Shown here: one piece after another, positions 48,272 through 58,695 of the stretch | How positions within the stretch are numbered: position 1 is the stretch's first letter | Layout of the letters: each line of letters starts with the position of its first letter | From: Ectopseudomonas guguanensis | GTDB lineage: Bacteria > Pseudomonadota > Gammaproteobacteria > Pseudomonadales > Pseudomonadaceae | Length of the DNA stretch: 64,000 nucleotides | Assembly (NCBI RefSeq): GCF_900104265.1 | Contig: NZ_FNJJ01000010.1 | Span: 62,001-126,000 of the forward strand | Direction of reading: 5' to 3' | Position numbers and translations under genes: made by a program | The notes under the pieces: generated by a model | What the model saw: the letters and a program-made list of their open reading frames with translations, nothing else | Told to the model about the DNA's origin: nothing | Database searches by the model: none

Positions 48272-48946
48272 ATGCGAATCCTAGTTATCGAGGACGAGCC
48301 CAAAACTGCCGAATATCTGCATCAAGGACTGACCGAGAGTGGCTATGTAGTCGACAAGGCCTCTACTGGATTAGATGGTCTTCATCTTGTGCGCCAACAC
48401 ACTTACGACTTGGTCATTCTGGATGTAAACCTTCCAGAGATAGATGGCTGGGGCGTATTAGAAAACCTTCGCCGTGATAACAACACAAGGGTCATGATGC
48501 TCACCGCCAGAGGAAGGCTGGCAGACAAGATCAAGGGCCTGGACCTAGGTGCGGATGACTACTTGGTGAAGCCCTTTGAGTTTCCTGAGCTGCTGGCCCG
48601 AGTTCGCACCCTTCTGCGTCGCAGCGAGCAGGCTCCGGCACCAGAAACTCTACGTGTAGCAGACCTAGAGCTGGACCCTGCCAGACATCGAGCCTTCCGC
48701 GGTGAGCAACGGATAGACCTGACGACCAAAGAGTTTGCGCTGCTGCACTTGTTGATGAGGCGTTCGGGTGAGGTGCTTTCACGCACTCAGATCATTTCGT
48801 TGGTGTGGGACATGAACTTCGATTGCGACACCAATGTGGTCGAAGTCTCCATCCGCCGCTTGCGCGCCAAAATCGATGACGCCTTTGAAAGGAAGCTCAT
48901 CCATACCCTCAGAGGGGTTGGTTATGTACTCGAGGAGCGGGAATGA
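48272..48946 (+). CDS. czcR: OmpR-family heavy-metal response regulator (CzcR-like)
   Basis: A 224-residue regulator. Receiver domain: EDE acidic pocket (7-9), phospho-acceptor Asp51 ([13 protein letters not shown]), Lys in DDYLVKPFE. The C-terminal winged helix contains [22 protein letters not shown] and the [17 protein letters not shown] recognition helix. It overlaps the kinase gene by four bases. Divergence from czcCBA points to Zn/Cd/Co control. It is similar to, but distinct from, the copper regulator at 56,604. Confidence 0.88.
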   Translation: MRILVIEDEPKTAEYLHQGLTESGYVVDKASTGLDGLHLVRQHTYDLVILDVNLPEIDGWGVLENLRRDNNTRVMMLTARGRLADKIKGLDLGADDYLVKPFEFPELLARVRTLLRRSEQAPAPETLRVADLELDPARHRAFRGEQRIDLTTKEFALLHLLMRRSGEVLSRTQIISLVWDMNFDCDTNVVEVSIRRLRAKIDDAFERKLIHTLRGVGYVLEERE

Positions 48947-50388
48947 AACCTGCCAGCCTCTCCATGCGATTAGGGCTATCTGTCGCCCTGATGGGAGCCG
49001 CATTGGTGGTGCTCCTGGCCGCCCTTGCTTACTTCTCGCTGACGCACGAGCTGGCCTCGCTGGCCCGAAGCAGCCTGAACGGCAAGCTTGAGCAGATCCA
49101 GCACCGACTCAAAGAAGATTCGATATCGAGTGCCGACATCGCCAAGCAACCGCATGGACTGCTCGACCTTGTTGTAGGCCACGACAACCTACAACTTGCC
49201 ATCTATGAGCGAGGGCCTGAAGGGAAGAAGCTGCTGAGCGTTAGCAACAGGTCGAACGCTCCGAAACTGCATTCTGAAGGCGCCGTGGGCGTTTTCTTCC
49301 ACGAATGGCTGGATAGCACCAAGCACAGTTTTCTGACGGCCTCGAAGCATGTGCGCTTGAAAGATGGCAATGAAGTCACGATCCAGCTCTCTATAGATCG
49401 CTCTGCAGACGACGCACTGCTAACGGCGTACCTGCGATCCACCATGATCGCCTTGCCTTTTCTTCTGCTCTTCATTGGCGTTGGAGCTTGGTGGATTGTC
49501 CAACGCGGATTGTCACCGCTGCGCCAGTTCAGAAAAATAGCGTCACAGGTTTCCACTCAGGACCTGACCCATCGCATACCAATAGATCGACTGCCTCAAG
49601 AGCTAAGCGAGCTGGCACACGGCATCAACTTCATGCTCCATCGCCTGGACAGTGGCGTTCAACAGCTCTCGCAGTTTTCTGACGACCTGGCCCACGAGCT
49701 ACGTTCCCCCATCAGCAATCTGATGGGTAAGGCTCAAGTAACGCTTTCACGAGAGCGTCCACCAGAAGAGTACAAGGCGGTCCTTGAATGCTGTACCGAG
49801 GAGCTTGGGCGCGTGACACGCATTGTCTCGGACATGCTCTTCCTCGCTCAGGTAAGTCACCCCGCTTCGTTGGTGCCTTTCGAGCGAATTGATTTAGACG
49901 ACGAAGCACGGCGAGTTGTAGACCTCTTCTCTATCTCCGCCGAGGAAAAGCAGATTGCGATAGACATCAGTGGGGCAGGCCACACCTTCGGTGATCGATT
50001 GATGATCCAAAGGGCCGTCTCGAACCTCTTGTCGAACGCCATACGTCACAGCCCCCGCAACAGCAGCATCTCGCTGCTGATTGAAAAGCAGCATGAGACG
50101 GTCTCGCTGTCTGTTGGCAATCCAGGGATTGGTATCCCAGCCCAGCACATTCCTCATCTGTTCGAGCGCTTCTACAGAGTAGATACCAGTAGATCCCGAG
50201 CAGAGGGAGGCACGGGCCTGGGATTGGCCATCGTGCGCTCCATCATGAGCCTGCACCAAGGCACCGTCGATGTGTCCAGCGTGCCGGGCAACTACACCGT
50301 TTTCCGATTGTTGTTCCCTCGCGCGCCAGAAACTCCAACGAGCCTGGTGCGTGCCGGAATCGGAAAGCAGAGAAGACAGCTGAGCTGA
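48943..50388 (+). CDS. czcS: Heavy-metal sensor histidine kinase (CzcS-like)
   Basis: A 481-residue membrane kinase: TM1 (about 10-30), periplasmic sensor (30-165), TM2, HAMP, H-box [17 protein letters not shown] (His near 249), N-box LSNAIRHSP, and G boxes [16 protein letters not shown] and [10 protein letters not shown]. The periplasmic part carries few obvious metal ligands (His and Asp near [10 protein letters not shown]). Start ATG overlaps czcR (ATGA). A third OprD-family porin follows, in the same direction. Confidence 0.88.
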   Translation: MKPASLSMRLGLSVALMGAALVVLLAALAYFSLTHELASLARSSLNGKLEQIQHRLKEDSISSADIAKQPHGLLDLVVGHDNLQLAIYERGPEGKKLLSVSNRSNAPKLHSEGAVGVFFHEWLDSTKHSFLTASKHVRLKDGNEVTIQLSIDRSADDALLTAYLRSTMIALPFLLLFIGVGAWWIVQRGLSPLRQFRKIASQVSTQDLTHRIPIDRLPQELSELAHGINFMLHRLDSGVQQLSQFSDDLAHELRSPISNLMGKAQVTLSRERPPEEYKAVLECCTEELGRVTRIVSDMLFLAQVSHPASLVPFERIDLDDEARRVVDLFSISAEEKQIAIDISGAGHTFGDRLMIQRAVSNLLSNAIRHSPRNSSISLLIEKQHETVSLSVGNPGIGIPAQHIPHLFERFYRVDTSRSRAEGGTGLGLAIVRSIMSLHQGTVDVSSVPGNYTVFRLLFPRAPETPTSLVRAGIGKQRRQLS

Positions 50389-50453
50389 CTTCTATCGCCT
50401 TAGCCGCTGTGATCTCACATACGGCTGAGCCGCCTTTACCCCGGAGCATCACC

Positions 50454-51788
50454 ATGAAAAAAATAAGTGCCTCCCTAGCACTGGGACTTTTGAGCCAGCA
50501 TGTATACGCCGCCGGCTTCATCGAAGACAGCAAGGCCAGCCTCGGCCTGCGCAATTTCTACATCAACCAGGACACCCGCAACGCGGACGGCGCCACCCAG
50601 GAAGAATGGGGTCAGGGCTTCCAGTTCAACTACATCTCCGGCTACACCGAGGGGACCGTCGGCTTCGGCGTCGACGCTCTCGGCCTGCTCGGCGTCAAGC
50701 TGGATTCCGGCAAGGGTCGCCATTACAACCCCGACTCCAGCAAATACGGCGGCACCGTGTTCCCCACCGACGAGAACGGTCGCGCGGTGGACAACTTCGG
50801 CAGCCTGGGGCTGACCGGCAAGGTGCGTCTGTCGAAGACCGAGGCACGCATCGGTACCCTGCAGCCCAAGCTGCCGGTGGTCACCTTCAGCGACGGTCGC
50901 CTGCTACCGCAGACCTTCGAGGGTGGCCAGATCACTTCAGCCGAGATCGACAACCTGACCCTGGTCGGCGGCCAGCTGGAACACGCCAAGGGGCGCAGTT
51001 CGAGCAACAACGAAGGCCTGTCCATCTCCGGAGCCAACAACGCCAAGACCGGCCAGTTCAGCAACAAGTTCTACTACGCCGGTGGCGACTACAAGATCGG
51101 CAAGGACCTGCTGGCGCAGTACTACTACGGCGAGCTGAACGAGTTCTACCGCCAGCACTTCCTCGGCCTGACCCACAGCCTGGCCATCGGCCCGGGCGCG
51201 CTGAAATCCGACCTGCGCTACTTCAAGAGCGACGCCGACGGCAAGAACGACAGCGCCGCCGGGGTGGCCAAAGGCTATGCCAGCACTGGCTACTACGGTC
51301 TGAACGCGGCCGGCAAGGCGATCACCAAGGGCGAAGTGGACAACGACACCTGGAGCGCCCTGTTCACCTACAGCCTCGGCGGCCACGGGCTGAGCGCCGG
51401 CTACCAGGAAGTCTCCGGCGACAGCAACTTCCCCTACCTGAACCAGGGCGACGGCGCCACCGCCTACCTGATCACCGACCGGCAGATCGGCAAGTTCGCC
51501 AGTGCCGGCGAGCGCACCTGGCTGGCCGAGTACGGCTACGACTTCACCAAGGCCGGCGTACCAGGTCTGAAGGCCACTGTCACCTATCTATCCGGCGACA
51601 ACATCGATTCGGCCGACGGCGAGAAGAAGGAATGGGAACGCGACTTCCGCCTCGACTACGTGCTTCAGGACGGTGCCCTCAAAGGCCTCGGTTTCTCCTG
51701 GCGTAACGCCAGCCTGCGTGGCAACACCAGCGCCGCCGACCAGGACGAGAACCGCCTGATCGTCAGCTACAGCCTGCCGATACTCTGA
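50454..51788 (+). CDS. OprD-family outer membrane porin (next to czcRS)
   Basis: A 444-residue porin with signal peptide to about VYAAG. The strand pattern GFIEDSKASLGLRNFYINQD and the end ENRLIVSYSLPIL are typical; it is more distant from the two copper-linked porins and resembles classical OprD/OpdP-type amino-acid porins. Codons are strongly G/C-ending with very few rare codons, unlike its metal-gene neighbours, as in a highly expressed native gene. ATG 50454 follows GGAG. In P. aeruginosa CzcR represses oprD, so its position after czcRS is notable. Confidence 0.88.
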   Translation: MKKISASLALGLLSQHVYAAGFIEDSKASLGLRNFYINQDTRNADGATQEEWGQGFQFNYISGYTEGTVGFGVDALGLLGVKLDSGKGRHYNPDSSKYGGTVFPTDENGRAVDNFGSLGLTGKVRLSKTEARIGTLQPKLPVVTFSDGRLLPQTFEGGQITSAEIDNLTLVGGQLEHAKGRSSSNNEGLSISGANNAKTGQFSNKFYYAGGDYKIGKDLLAQYYYGELNEFYRQHFLGLTHSLAIGPGALKSDLRYFKSDADGKNDSAAGVAKGYASTGYYGLNAAGKAITKGEVDNDTWSALFTYSLGGHGLSAGYQEVSGDSNFPYLNQGDGATAYLITDRQIGKFASAGERTWLAEYGYDFTKAGVPGLKATVTYLSGDNIDSADGEKKEWERDFRLDYVLQDGALKGLGFSWRNASLRGNTSAADQDENRLIVSYSLPIL

Positions 51789-51802
51789 GCTAGCCCCAAG
51801 AG

Positions 51803-51826
51803 GAGCCTCGCCTGATGGCGAGGCTC
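51803..51826 (+). terminator. Hairpin after the third porin
   Basis: GAGCCTCGCC (51803-51812), loop TGAT, GGCGAGGCTC (51817-51826); a short T stretch is nearly absent. Confidence 0.6.
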
Positions 51827-51927
51827 TTAGATTGCTATGTCGTGGGCGATGGGGAATGCCCCTACGATGAAATGGCGTCAGCTTGCCCTTCGTCGACCGA
51901 GGCAAACGATGTTAGCTACCGCAAGGT

Positions 51928-54297
51928 CTAATCGATCCGTGACTGCCGCAGCCGTAAGGCGTTAAACACCACGGACGCGGAGCTGACACTCATCGCCAGC
52001 GCAGCGATCAAGGGCGACAGAAGATGTCCTGTCAGCGGATACAGCAGCCCGGCCGCTAGCGGGATTCCCATCGCGTTGTAGAGGAATGCAAAGGCAAGGT
52101 TCTGCCTCATGTTCTTCACCGTGGCCACCGACAAGGTGCGCGCCCGCAGGATGCCCATCAGGTCTCCCTTGACCAGGGTCACTTGGGCGCTGTTCATCGC
52201 CACGTCGGTGCCCGTGCCCATAGCGATGCCTACGTCGGCCCTGGCCAAGGCCGGCGCATCGTTGATGCCGTCGCCCGCCATGGCAACACGCCGGCCATAG
52301 CTCTGCAGTTCGGCGACTAATTTCTCCTTGTCCTGCGGTTTCACCTCGCCATGCACCTCCTCGATGCCTAACTGCTTCGCCACGGCTCTTGCTGTGGTGA
52401 GGCCATCGCCAGTGGCCATGATGACCTTCACGTCAGCGTTCTGGAGTTGAGCAACAGCCTGTTGGGAGGTCGGTTTGATTGGATCGGAAACGGCCAGGAG
52501 ACCCGCCAGGCGACCATCGACGGCCAGATAGATGATGCTGATGCCCTCCAGGCGCAGTTGCTCTGCACGGTTACGCAGCGGAGTAATATCGACGCCCGCC
52601 TCCTCCATCAACGCTGTGTTCCCAAGCTGCAGTTGATGGCCATCGACCTGTCCGCGTACACCAATACCTGAGCCAGATTCGAAGGTCTCCGGTTTCACCA
52701 GGGCAAGACCCTGTTCACGCGCATGATCGACAATGGCATGCGCCAGCGGATGCTCGCTGCCCTGGTCCAGGCTTGCGGCCAAGCGCAGAACCTCGACCGA
52801 GTCGAACGGCCCGGTTCCCTCTGCACTATGAAAGGCCGGCCGCCCCTGCGTCAGTGTCCCGGTCTTGTCGACGATCAAGGTGTCGATTTTGCAGAGGTTC
52901 TCGATAGCGCTGGCATCGCGGAACAACACACCGCTGCTGGCGGCCTTGCCGGTCGCGACCATGACCGACATCGGCGTTGCCAAGCCCAGGGCGCATGGGC
53001 AGGCAATGATCAGTACGGCCACAGCGTTGATCAGGCCAAATACCCAACCTGATTCCGGCCCGAACACCCCCCAGCCAAAAAATGTCAGGATCGCGATCAG
53101 GATCACCCCCACCACGAAATACCCTGCCACGGCATCGGCCATACGCTGCATGGGCGCCTTGGAACGCTGGGCCTTAGCCACCATCTGGACGATCTGCGAC
53201 AACATGGTTTCGGCGCCCACCTTCTGCGCTTCCATCACCAGGCTGCCGTGGGTGTTCAGGGTGGCACCGATGAGGGTATCCCCTGCCCGCTTGGTGACGG
53301 GCACCGGCTCGCCGGTGAGCATCGACTCGTCGACAGCGCTCTCGCCCTCCAGCACGGTGCCATCCACCGGGACTTTTTCGCCCGGCCGAACACGCAAGTG
53401 GTCACCCTGATGGACGTGGGTCAGCGGAATATCTTCTTCCTGGCCGTCAGGCCTGATGCGCCGGGCAGTCTTGGGGGCCAATCCCAGCAGTGACTTAATG
53501 GCGGCAGAGGTCTGCGAGCGGGCTTTGAGTTCGAGCATCTGGCCCAACAGCGTGAGCGAGATGATCACCGCGGCGGCCTCGAAGTAGACGCCGATGCGTC
53601 CATCCTGAACGAAGGCCGCCGGGAACCACTGCGGCACCAGGGTGGCTGCCACGCTGTAGAGGTAGGCGGCTGCAGTTCCTAATCCGATCAGGGTCCACAT
53701 ATTAGGGCTGCGTTGCCGGATGGAGTCTATTCCGCGAGTGAAAAATACCCAGCCACCCCAAAGCGTCACGGGCGTTGCCAGAACCAGCTCAACCCAGTTC
53801 TGGGATGTTCCATGGAACAGCTGCAAGGAATGACCAGCCATCGCCAGCACGGTCACGATGACGGTCAATGGCAGGGTCCACCAGAACCGTCGCGAAAAGT
53901 CTTTCAGCTCCGGATTTTCTTCGTCCTCCAGCTCTGGAATGACGGGTTCGAGCGTCATCCCACAGATCGGGCAGTTGCCAGGGCTCGGTTGGCGAATCTC
54001 GGGATGCATCGGGCAGGTGTATTCAGCCCCCAGTCCTGCCTGAGTTGAGTACTCTGGCGGAGCGGCATGCTGGTGGTGCCCGGCATGCGATTGATGGCTC
54101 ATGTACTGATGAGGGGCTGCCTGGAACTTCTCCTGGCATTTTGTACTGCAGAACCGATAGGCCCTTCCCTCAAAGTTCTCCTGGTAAGGACTATCAGATT
54201 TGACCTCCATGCCACACACCGGATCGCGTGGGCTCTCTGGATGGCCGTGCGAGTGATGTGCATGGCCCTGGTCATGATGGCAGGAGGTCTTTTGCAT
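51928..54297 (-). CDS. copF: Cu(I)-exporting P-type ATPase with YHS and heavy-metal domains
   Basis: A 789-residue P1B-1 ATPase. The His-rich start leads to a YHS domain ([20 protein letters not shown], about 22-65) and a second metal-binding domain ([22 protein letters not shown], about 93-115) instead of an HMA domain. CPC is near 432 ([11 protein letters not shown]) and DKTGT near 476. TM7/8 carry [13 protein letters not shown] and [14 protein letters not shown], the copper-specific pattern. It exports Cu(I) from the cytoplasm. The DUF2933 gene lies just upstream. Confidence 0.93.
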   Translation of the reverse strand: MQKTSCHHDQGHAHHSHGHPESPRDPVCGMEVKSDSPYQENFEGRAYRFCSTKCQEKFQAAPHQYMSHQSHAGHHQHAAPPEYSTQAGLGAEYTCPMHPEIRQPSPGNCPICGMTLEPVIPELEDEENPELKDFSRRFWWTLPLTVIVTVLAMAGHSLQLFHGTSQNWVELVLATPVTLWGGWVFFTRGIDSIRQRSPNMWTLIGLGTAAAYLYSVAATLVPQWFPAAFVQDGRIGVYFEAAAVIISLTLLGQMLELKARSQTSAAIKSLLGLAPKTARRIRPDGQEEDIPLTHVHQGDHLRVRPGEKVPVDGTVLEGESAVDESMLTGEPVPVTKRAGDTLIGATLNTHGSLVMEAQKVGAETMLSQIVQMVAKAQRSKAPMQRMADAVAGYFVVGVILIAILTFFGWGVFGPESGWVFGLINAVAVLIIACPCALGLATPMSVMVATGKAASSGVLFRDASAIENLCKIDTLIVDKTGTLTQGRPAFHSAEGTGPFDSVEVLRLAASLDQGSEHPLAHAIVDHAREQGLALVKPETFESGSGIGVRGQVDGHQLQLGNTALMEEAGVDITPLRNRAEQLRLEGISIIYLAVDGRLAGLLAVSDPIKPTSQQAVAQLQNADVKVIMATGDGLTTARAVAKQLGIEEVHGEVKPQDKEKLVAELQSYGRRVAMAGDGINDAPALARADVGIAMGTGTDVAMNSAQVTLVKGDLMGILRARTLSVATVKNMRQNLAFAFLYNAMGIPLAAGLLYPLTGHLLSPLIAALAMSVSSASVVFNALRLRQSRID

Positions 54298-54302
54298 TCG
54301 AG

Positions 54303-54551
54303 TTACTTCCTATCCTCGTCCTTGGAAACTGCGGCTCCGCTGGAGTGGGAGTGCCCGCCATGATTGTGGCCAAACAGATGCATCAGCGGGCATAGCAGCA
54401 GGATGAGGTATGGCAAAGCCTGCGAAAGATGACCGTAATGCTCGCGCGCGACATAGAAGATGCCGATTACGGCCAGCATGATCAGTGCGATGCCAATCTT
54501 GCTCTTCCAAAAAGGTGGTTCCGTAGTGCCAGTGTGGTGCGTGTGATCCAT
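54303..54551 (-). CDS. DUF2933 small membrane protein
   Basis: An 82-residue protein with a His-rich N-terminus ([10 protein letters not shown]), two hydrophobic segments and a C-terminal [14 protein letters not shown]. It matches the DUF2933 pattern commonly beside copper P-type ATPases. It lies five bases upstream of copF on the same strand, so co-expression is likely. Function unproven; the His clusters suggest metal delivery. Confidence 0.82.
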   Translation of the reverse strand: MDHTHHTGTTEPPFWKSKIGIALIMLAVIGIFYVAREHYGHLSQALPYLILLLCPLMHLFGHNHGGHSHSSGAAVSKDEDRK

Positions 54552-54630
54552 GACAATAGCCTCGGTTCAATGACCATAGAATCAGCATAGGTTGCTCTAG
54601 CCAGGCAGAGTTGACGCGTATCAATGGAGT

Positions 54631-55164
54631 TCAGCGTACGGTCACCTTACCGACCATTCCCGACTGATAATGTCCAGGAACATTGCAGGCGAACTCCAGA
54701 TCAGTAGCGTCGGAGAAGGTCCAGATCAGCTCTTCGCGTGCACCTGGCTCGACCAGAACGCTGTTGGGATCGTCGTGCTCCATGCCGACCATCTTCATGC
54801 CGCCCATGGCGTGGTCCATTTTGCTCATGTCATGCGCTGCAGTCGGGGACAGCGTGCCGTTCTGAAACATCGCAGCCATCTCTTTCTGATGCGCAGCATG
54901 GGATGCCGCTTTGCCAAGGTTGAACTCGTGCAGCAGGGCTCCCTCGTTCAGCAGTACGAAGCGAACCGTCTCGCCCGCCTTGATTTCCATTGCCTTGGGT
55001 TCAAAGAAGATGTCCCCCATTCGGACTTCGATGGTGCGATCTACTGCCTGACTGTCTCCCGGTTGCCCGATACTGTCTTTCTTGTGGCCCGGGCTGGCCA
55101 GCGCATTGGCAGCACTGAGCAGTAAACCAAGGGTGGTGATTATGAAAGCGGGTCTGAGTTTCAT
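54631..55164 (-). CDS. CopI-like periplasmic cupredoxin A
   Basis: A 177-residue exported blue-copper-fold protein. After the signal peptide (to ANALASPG) it has KAGETVRFVLLNEGALLHEF (His ligand) and FACNVPGHYQSGM near the end (Cys, His, Met ligands of a type 1 site). A middle Met/His-rich insert (HDMSKMDHAMGGMKMVGMEHDD) is a second potential copper site. ATG 55164 is chosen over 55218. A CopR-like box is upstream. It probably binds and oxidises periplasmic copper. Confidence 0.85.
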   Translation of the reverse strand: MKLRPAFIITTLGLLLSAANALASPGHKKDSIGQPGDSQAVDRTIEVRMGDIFFEPKAMEIKAGETVRFVLLNEGALLHEFNLGKAASHAAHQKEMAAMFQNGTLSPTAAHDMSKMDHAMGGMKMVGMEHDDPNSVLVEPGAREELIWTFSDATDLEFACNVPGHYQSGMVGKVTVR

Positions 55165-55240
55165 GGTGTGCCTCTGAGGTGTTGAGGAGGGATGAGTCCC
55201 GATGCTAATGAGGTGCAACTGGCGGTACGCTGACGCGAAA

Positions 55241-55256
55241 ACTACATCGCAGTAAG
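55241..55256. promoter_or_regulatory. CopR-like box upstream of cupredoxin A
   Basis: ACTACA-TCGC-AGTAAG, 77 bp ahead of the start at 55164. Confidence 0.55.
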
Positions 55257-55311
55257 GTTCGTCAGATCGGTGCTACCCAGCCCGCGGCCAACGGGTAGCA
55301 CCGGTGCCGGA

Positions 55312-55869
55312 CTAACGCAGAGCAAACTCACCGACCATTCCCGCCTGGTAATGCCCAGGCAATGTACAGGCGAAGCTCAAACTGCCCGCCTGAGGGAAGG
55401 TCCACACGAACTCTTTAGTTGTGCCGGGCTCGACGAGAACCGCGTTCGGGTCGTCATGCTTGGCTTTGATGACTTCCGGATAGCCTGGTGGGTTGGAGTC
55501 TCCCGTGCCATAACGCTCATGCCAGACAATGCGCTCGGCCATGCCGGTCGGGGTCAGTGTGCCGTCCTTGAACAAGGACGCCATCTTGCGCTGGTGCTCC
55601 AGCTGGGACGCTGCCTGCCCGATGTTGAACTCGTGCATCAACGCGCCCTCGTTCTTCAGAACGAAGCGCACGGTTTCACCTGGCTTCACATCGATCGTTT
55701 TCTGGCTGTAGTTGATGTCGTCCATCTTTACCAAGATGGTACGAGTCGCTGGCGTCGCCTGGGCCTGCTGCCCAATGCCATTGCTACTGCCGCCGACCTC
55801 GGCAAATGCCGGAAAGGTGGTGCTGATGAACAGAGTGCTGATCAGCAGTTTAAGGGGTAAGCGTTTCAT
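55312..55869 (-). CDS. CopI-like periplasmic cupredoxin B
   Basis: A 185-residue paralogue of the neighbouring cupredoxin: signal peptide to PAFAE, then KPGETVRFVLKNEGALMHEF and FACTLPGHYQAGM carry the His, Cys, His and Met ligands. The middle insert lacks the Met/His cluster of copy A and instead has AERIVWHERYGTGDSNPPGYPE. ATG 55869 with a CopR-like box 72 bp upstream. Separate promoter from copy A. Confidence 0.86.
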   Translation of the reverse strand: MKRLPLKLLISTLFISTTFPAFAEVGGSSNGIGQQAQATPATRTILVKMDDINYSQKTIDVKPGETVRFVLKNEGALMHEFNIGQAASQLEHQRKMASLFKDGTLTPTGMAERIVWHERYGTGDSNPPGYPEVIKAKHDDPNAVLVEPGTTKEFVWTFPQAGSLSFACTLPGHYQAGMVGEFALR

Positions 55870-55940
55870 GGTGAGACCTCGCGATGGGTGCTGGAAATCT
55901 CATGCTATTCCCCGCTTGCTGCCAGGCCGCTGACCCCAGA

Positions 55941-55956
55941 ACTACAATTGCGTCAG
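55941..55956. promoter_or_regulatory. CopR-like box upstream of cupredoxin B
   Basis: ACTACA-ATTG-CGTCAG, 72 bp ahead of the start at 55869. Confidence 0.6.
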
Positions 55957-56036
55957 CTGGGAAAAAGCACGGCGCCACAAAGGCGCCGCTAGGCCAAAGG
56001 AGCAATCACGAAAGGCCTGGAAGATGGGGGAAATCT

Positions 56037-56396
56037 TTACTGATGGCATTCCTTATCGGCCATCATCAACTTGTGCTCTCGAATCATTTGACCCAGCACG
56101 TCGTCTACCAACTTGTCATGCTTTTCCATCCAGGCCAGATGCTCTTCGGCAGACATGTTCGGCGCGGGATGCTCGTTGTGCAGCTGGCTCATGATGTCTT
56201 CGAGCATGTTCATATGCGCCTTCATGTGCACATGCCGCTCGCCGACCGGGGCCTTCTCCGCCTGGTTCAGCACGACTTCTGCTTTGTCGCGCATCTGCTG
56301 GATGCGCTCGAATACACGGTCGCTGCCCCCCTCGGCCCAAGCCATAGAAGAGAGCAGTAGCGAGCCAACCAGAAGCAAAGGTTTCAGCGATTTCAT
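56037..56396 (-). CDS. PtrA-like protein with extended C-terminus
   Basis: A 119-residue exported protein. Signal peptide MKSLKPLLLVGSLLLSSMAWA, then EGGSDRVFERIQQMRDKAE, the same PtrA-type start as at 31,501 and 24,799. The C-terminal 90 residues are helical and rich in His and Met (HVHMKAHMNMLEDIMSQLHNE, EEHLAWMEKHDK, EHKLMM), suggesting periplasmic copper binding. ATG 56396. It is divergent from copRS with a shared CopR-like box, so it is an excellent CopR target. Confidence 0.75.
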   Translation of the reverse strand: MKSLKPLLLVGSLLLSSMAWAEGGSDRVFERIQQMRDKAEVVLNQAEKAPVGERHVHMKAHMNMLEDIMSQLHNEHPAPNMSAEEHLAWMEKHDKLVDDVLGQMIREHKLMMADKECHQ

Positions 56397-56524
56397 GGGA
56401 CAGTCTCCATCAGTGCAAACTATGGCCGGCACCTCTGCTTTTGGTCTGTCGAGGGCCGAGAGCACAACCTAGTACTCATGCTTGCACCTTAGACAAGCCA
56501 CCCTGTCAGCGAGCTGAAGCCAGA

Positions 56525-56540
56525 ATTACATTTTCGTAAG
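56525..56540. promoter_or_regulatory. CopR-like box between PtrA-like gene and copRS
   Basis: ATTACA-TTTT-CGTAAG lies 64 bp from copR and 129 bp from the PtrA-like start; it would allow autoregulation. Confidence 0.68.
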
Positions 56541-56603
56541 CTTCTGGTTGGGGCCGCGGTTTGCCTGCAAACTCAGGCCACCCGATATTTGGAGTCTGCT
56601 CGC

Positions 56604-57281
56604 ATGAAACTACTGGTAGCTGAAGATGAACCCAAAACCGGTGCATACCTGCAGCAAGGCCTCAGTGAAGCGGGCTTCAATGTCGACCGGGTTATGACCG
56701 GTACAGATGCTCTACAGCACACTCTGAGTGAGTCCTATGACCTCCTGATCCTGGATGTGATGATGCCTGGGCTGGACGGGTGGGAAGTGCTGCGCATGGT
56801 GCGCGCCGCAGGAAAAGACGTCCCCGTATTGTTCTTGACGGCACGCGATGGTGTGGAGGACCGCGTTAAAGGGTTGGAGCTGGGCGCGGACGACTACCTG
56901 ATCAAGCCATTTGCTTTCTCTGAACTTCTGGCCAGGGTCAGAACGCTGCTGCGTAGAGGCAATGGCTCACCCACGCAAACAACGATGAAAATTGCCGATT
57001 TGGAAGTCGATCTGATGAAGCGTCGCGCCATCCGCGGCGGTAAACGAATTGACCTGACCGCGAAGGAGTTTTCACTGCTGGAACTGCTACTGCGCCGGCG
57101 CGGCGAGGTGCTCCCGAAGTCGCTGATTGCCTCTCAGGTTTGGGACATGAATTTCGACAGCGACACCAATGTTATTGAGGTTGCGGTACGCCGGCTACGC
57201 GCAAAAATCGATGACGATTTCGATCTCAAGCTGATTCATACCGCCCGCGGCATGGGATACATGATGGATGCTCCGGAGTGA
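56604..57281 (+). CDS. copR: CopR/CusR copper response regulator
   Basis: A 225-residue OmpR-family regulator starting [20 protein letters not shown]. Asp51 in [13 protein letters not shown] is the phosphorylation site, with Lys in [10 protein letters not shown]. The winged helix follows ([39 protein letters not shown]). ATG 56604 is preferred over 56589. It overlaps or nearly overlaps copS. The CopR-like box immediately upstream and copies across the island make it the probable master copper regulator. Confidence 0.92.
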   Translation: MKLLVAEDEPKTGAYLQQGLSEAGFNVDRVMTGTDALQHTLSESYDLLILDVMMPGLDGWEVLRMVRAAGKDVPVLFLTARDGVEDRVKGLELGADDYLIKPFAFSELLARVRTLLRRGNGSPTQTTMKIADLEVDLMKRRAIRGGKRIDLTAKEFSLLELLLRRRGEVLPKSLIASQVWDMNFDSDTNVIEVAVRRLRAKIDDDFDLKLIHTARGMGYMMDAPE

Positions 57282-57283
57282 AT

Positions 57284-58660
57284 ATGAAGCACCTTTCGCT
57301 GACCGCACGCATGAGCCTGATGTTCATGTCCGCGGTAATTGCAGTCCTGACGGTAGCAGGGCTGAGTTTCAATATGCTCAGCCAGCACCACTTCAAGATG
57401 CTGGATCGGCAGGCCCTGGTGGAGAAACTCGAATCCGCCAAACATATCCTCAACAATGCTCGCGGTGAAGCGAGCCTTTCGGAAGAATTACCGCAGTTGC
57501 GAGCTTTGCTGGGAGCCCATCAGGATCTGGCCGCCACTATCCTGGCCAGTGACGGTTCTGTACTGTTTTCCGACCCCAGAGCAGTCGAAGTACCTGAGCG
57601 TTTCAGACGTGTAAATGAGCAGAGCATGTGGGAGTGGCAGAACGGCCAACACATGTACCGTGGCATGACGGAGCAAATCTCGGTAGCCGATCAGGCTGAG
57701 CCGCTCACTGCGTTGCTGATTCTTGACGTCACCGATCACACACACTTTTTCGACACGCTGCAACGATGGTTTTGGATTGGATTGGTCATCAGCGCCCTGT
57801 TCAGTGCCACACTCGGCTGGGTGGTTGCTCGCAGCGGCCTTAGGCCTCTGCGGCAAGTCACTCATGTGGCCTCCGGGATGTCCGCTCGCTCGTTACAGGA
57901 GCGAATCCCTCTCGAACCAGTGCCGCGGGAACTTCAGCAACTGGTTCTCTCCTTCAATGCGATGTTGGCTCGGCTAGAGGATGCCTTCGTTAGGCTCTCC
58001 AATTTTTCGGCCGACATTGCCCACGAGCTACGAACTCCAGTCAGCAATCTGATGACCCACACCGAGGTCGTGCTGAGTAAAAAACGCGATATCAATGCCT
58101 ATGAGGAGAATCTGTACTCCAACCTGGAGGACTTGAAGCGCATGTCTCGGATGATTGATGACATGCTGTTCTTGGCCAAGGCTGATAATGGCCTGATCAT
58201 CCCCGAGCAGGCCAGGATCGAACTGGCTGACGTAGTCTTCAAGCTGTTTGACTACTACCACCTTCTGGCCGAAGAGCGCGGCATTGAGCTATCGCTCACA
58301 GGCAAAGGCCAAGTGCTGGGAGATCGGCTGATGCTTGATCGCGCGCTATCCAACTTGCTGTCCAATGCGCTGCGCTACACGCCGGCGGGACAGACAATTT
58401 CGGTTCTGATCCGCGAGACAGAGGACTCCACTACCTTCAGTATCGAGAACCCAGGGGACACAATCAGCTCAGAGCATCTAGAGAAGCTCTTCGACCGCTT
58501 TTACCGGGTTGACCCCGCTCGGCGGGAGGGCAGCCCGAGCAACGCCGGGCTCGGGCTTGCAATCACCCGATCCATCATTGAGGCTCACAAAGGCCGCATC
58601 TGGTGCACCTCAGCGGCTAGCCTCACGGGCTTTCACATCGAATTGCCCCATCCCAGATAA
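57284..58660 (+). CDS. copS: CopS copper sensor histidine kinase
   Basis: A 458-residue membrane kinase: TM1 about 12-32, periplasmic sensor to about 160 (with MWEWQNGQHMYRGM, Met/His/Trp rich), TM2, HAMP, H-box SADIAHELRTPVSNLM (His near 245), N-box LSNALRYTP, and a G box with AGLGLAITRS. ATG 57284 follows GGAG; a GTG at 57278 that overlaps the copR stop is the alternative. It senses periplasmic copper by family analogy. Confidence 0.92.
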   Translation: MKHLSLTARMSLMFMSAVIAVLTVAGLSFNMLSQHHFKMLDRQALVEKLESAKHILNNARGEASLSEELPQLRALLGAHQDLAATILASDGSVLFSDPRAVEVPERFRRVNEQSMWEWQNGQHMYRGMTEQISVADQAEPLTALLILDVTDHTHFFDTLQRWFWIGLVISALFSATLGWVVARSGLRPLRQVTHVASGMSARSLQERIPLEPVPRELQQLVLSFNAMLARLEDAFVRLSNFSADIAHELRTPVSNLMTHTEVVLSKKRDINAYEENLYSNLEDLKRMSRMIDDMLFLAKADNGLIIPEQARIELADVVFKLFDYYHLLAEERGIELSLTGKGQVLGDRLMLDRALSNLLSNALRYTPAGQTISVLIRETEDSTTFSIENPGDTISSEHLEKLFDRFYRVDPARREGSPSNAGLGLAITRSIIEAHKGRIWCTSAASLTGFHIELPHPR

Positions 58661-58695
58661 TGCCGGTCTGGCGGTAAGTAGGCTACAGCTAACCG

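Noticed and set aside
54575..54612. MerR-type promoter upstream of the DUF2933/copF pair
   Set aside because: A 19-bp spacer can be drawn but the dyad is imperfect by an insertion, so it is not reported as a site.
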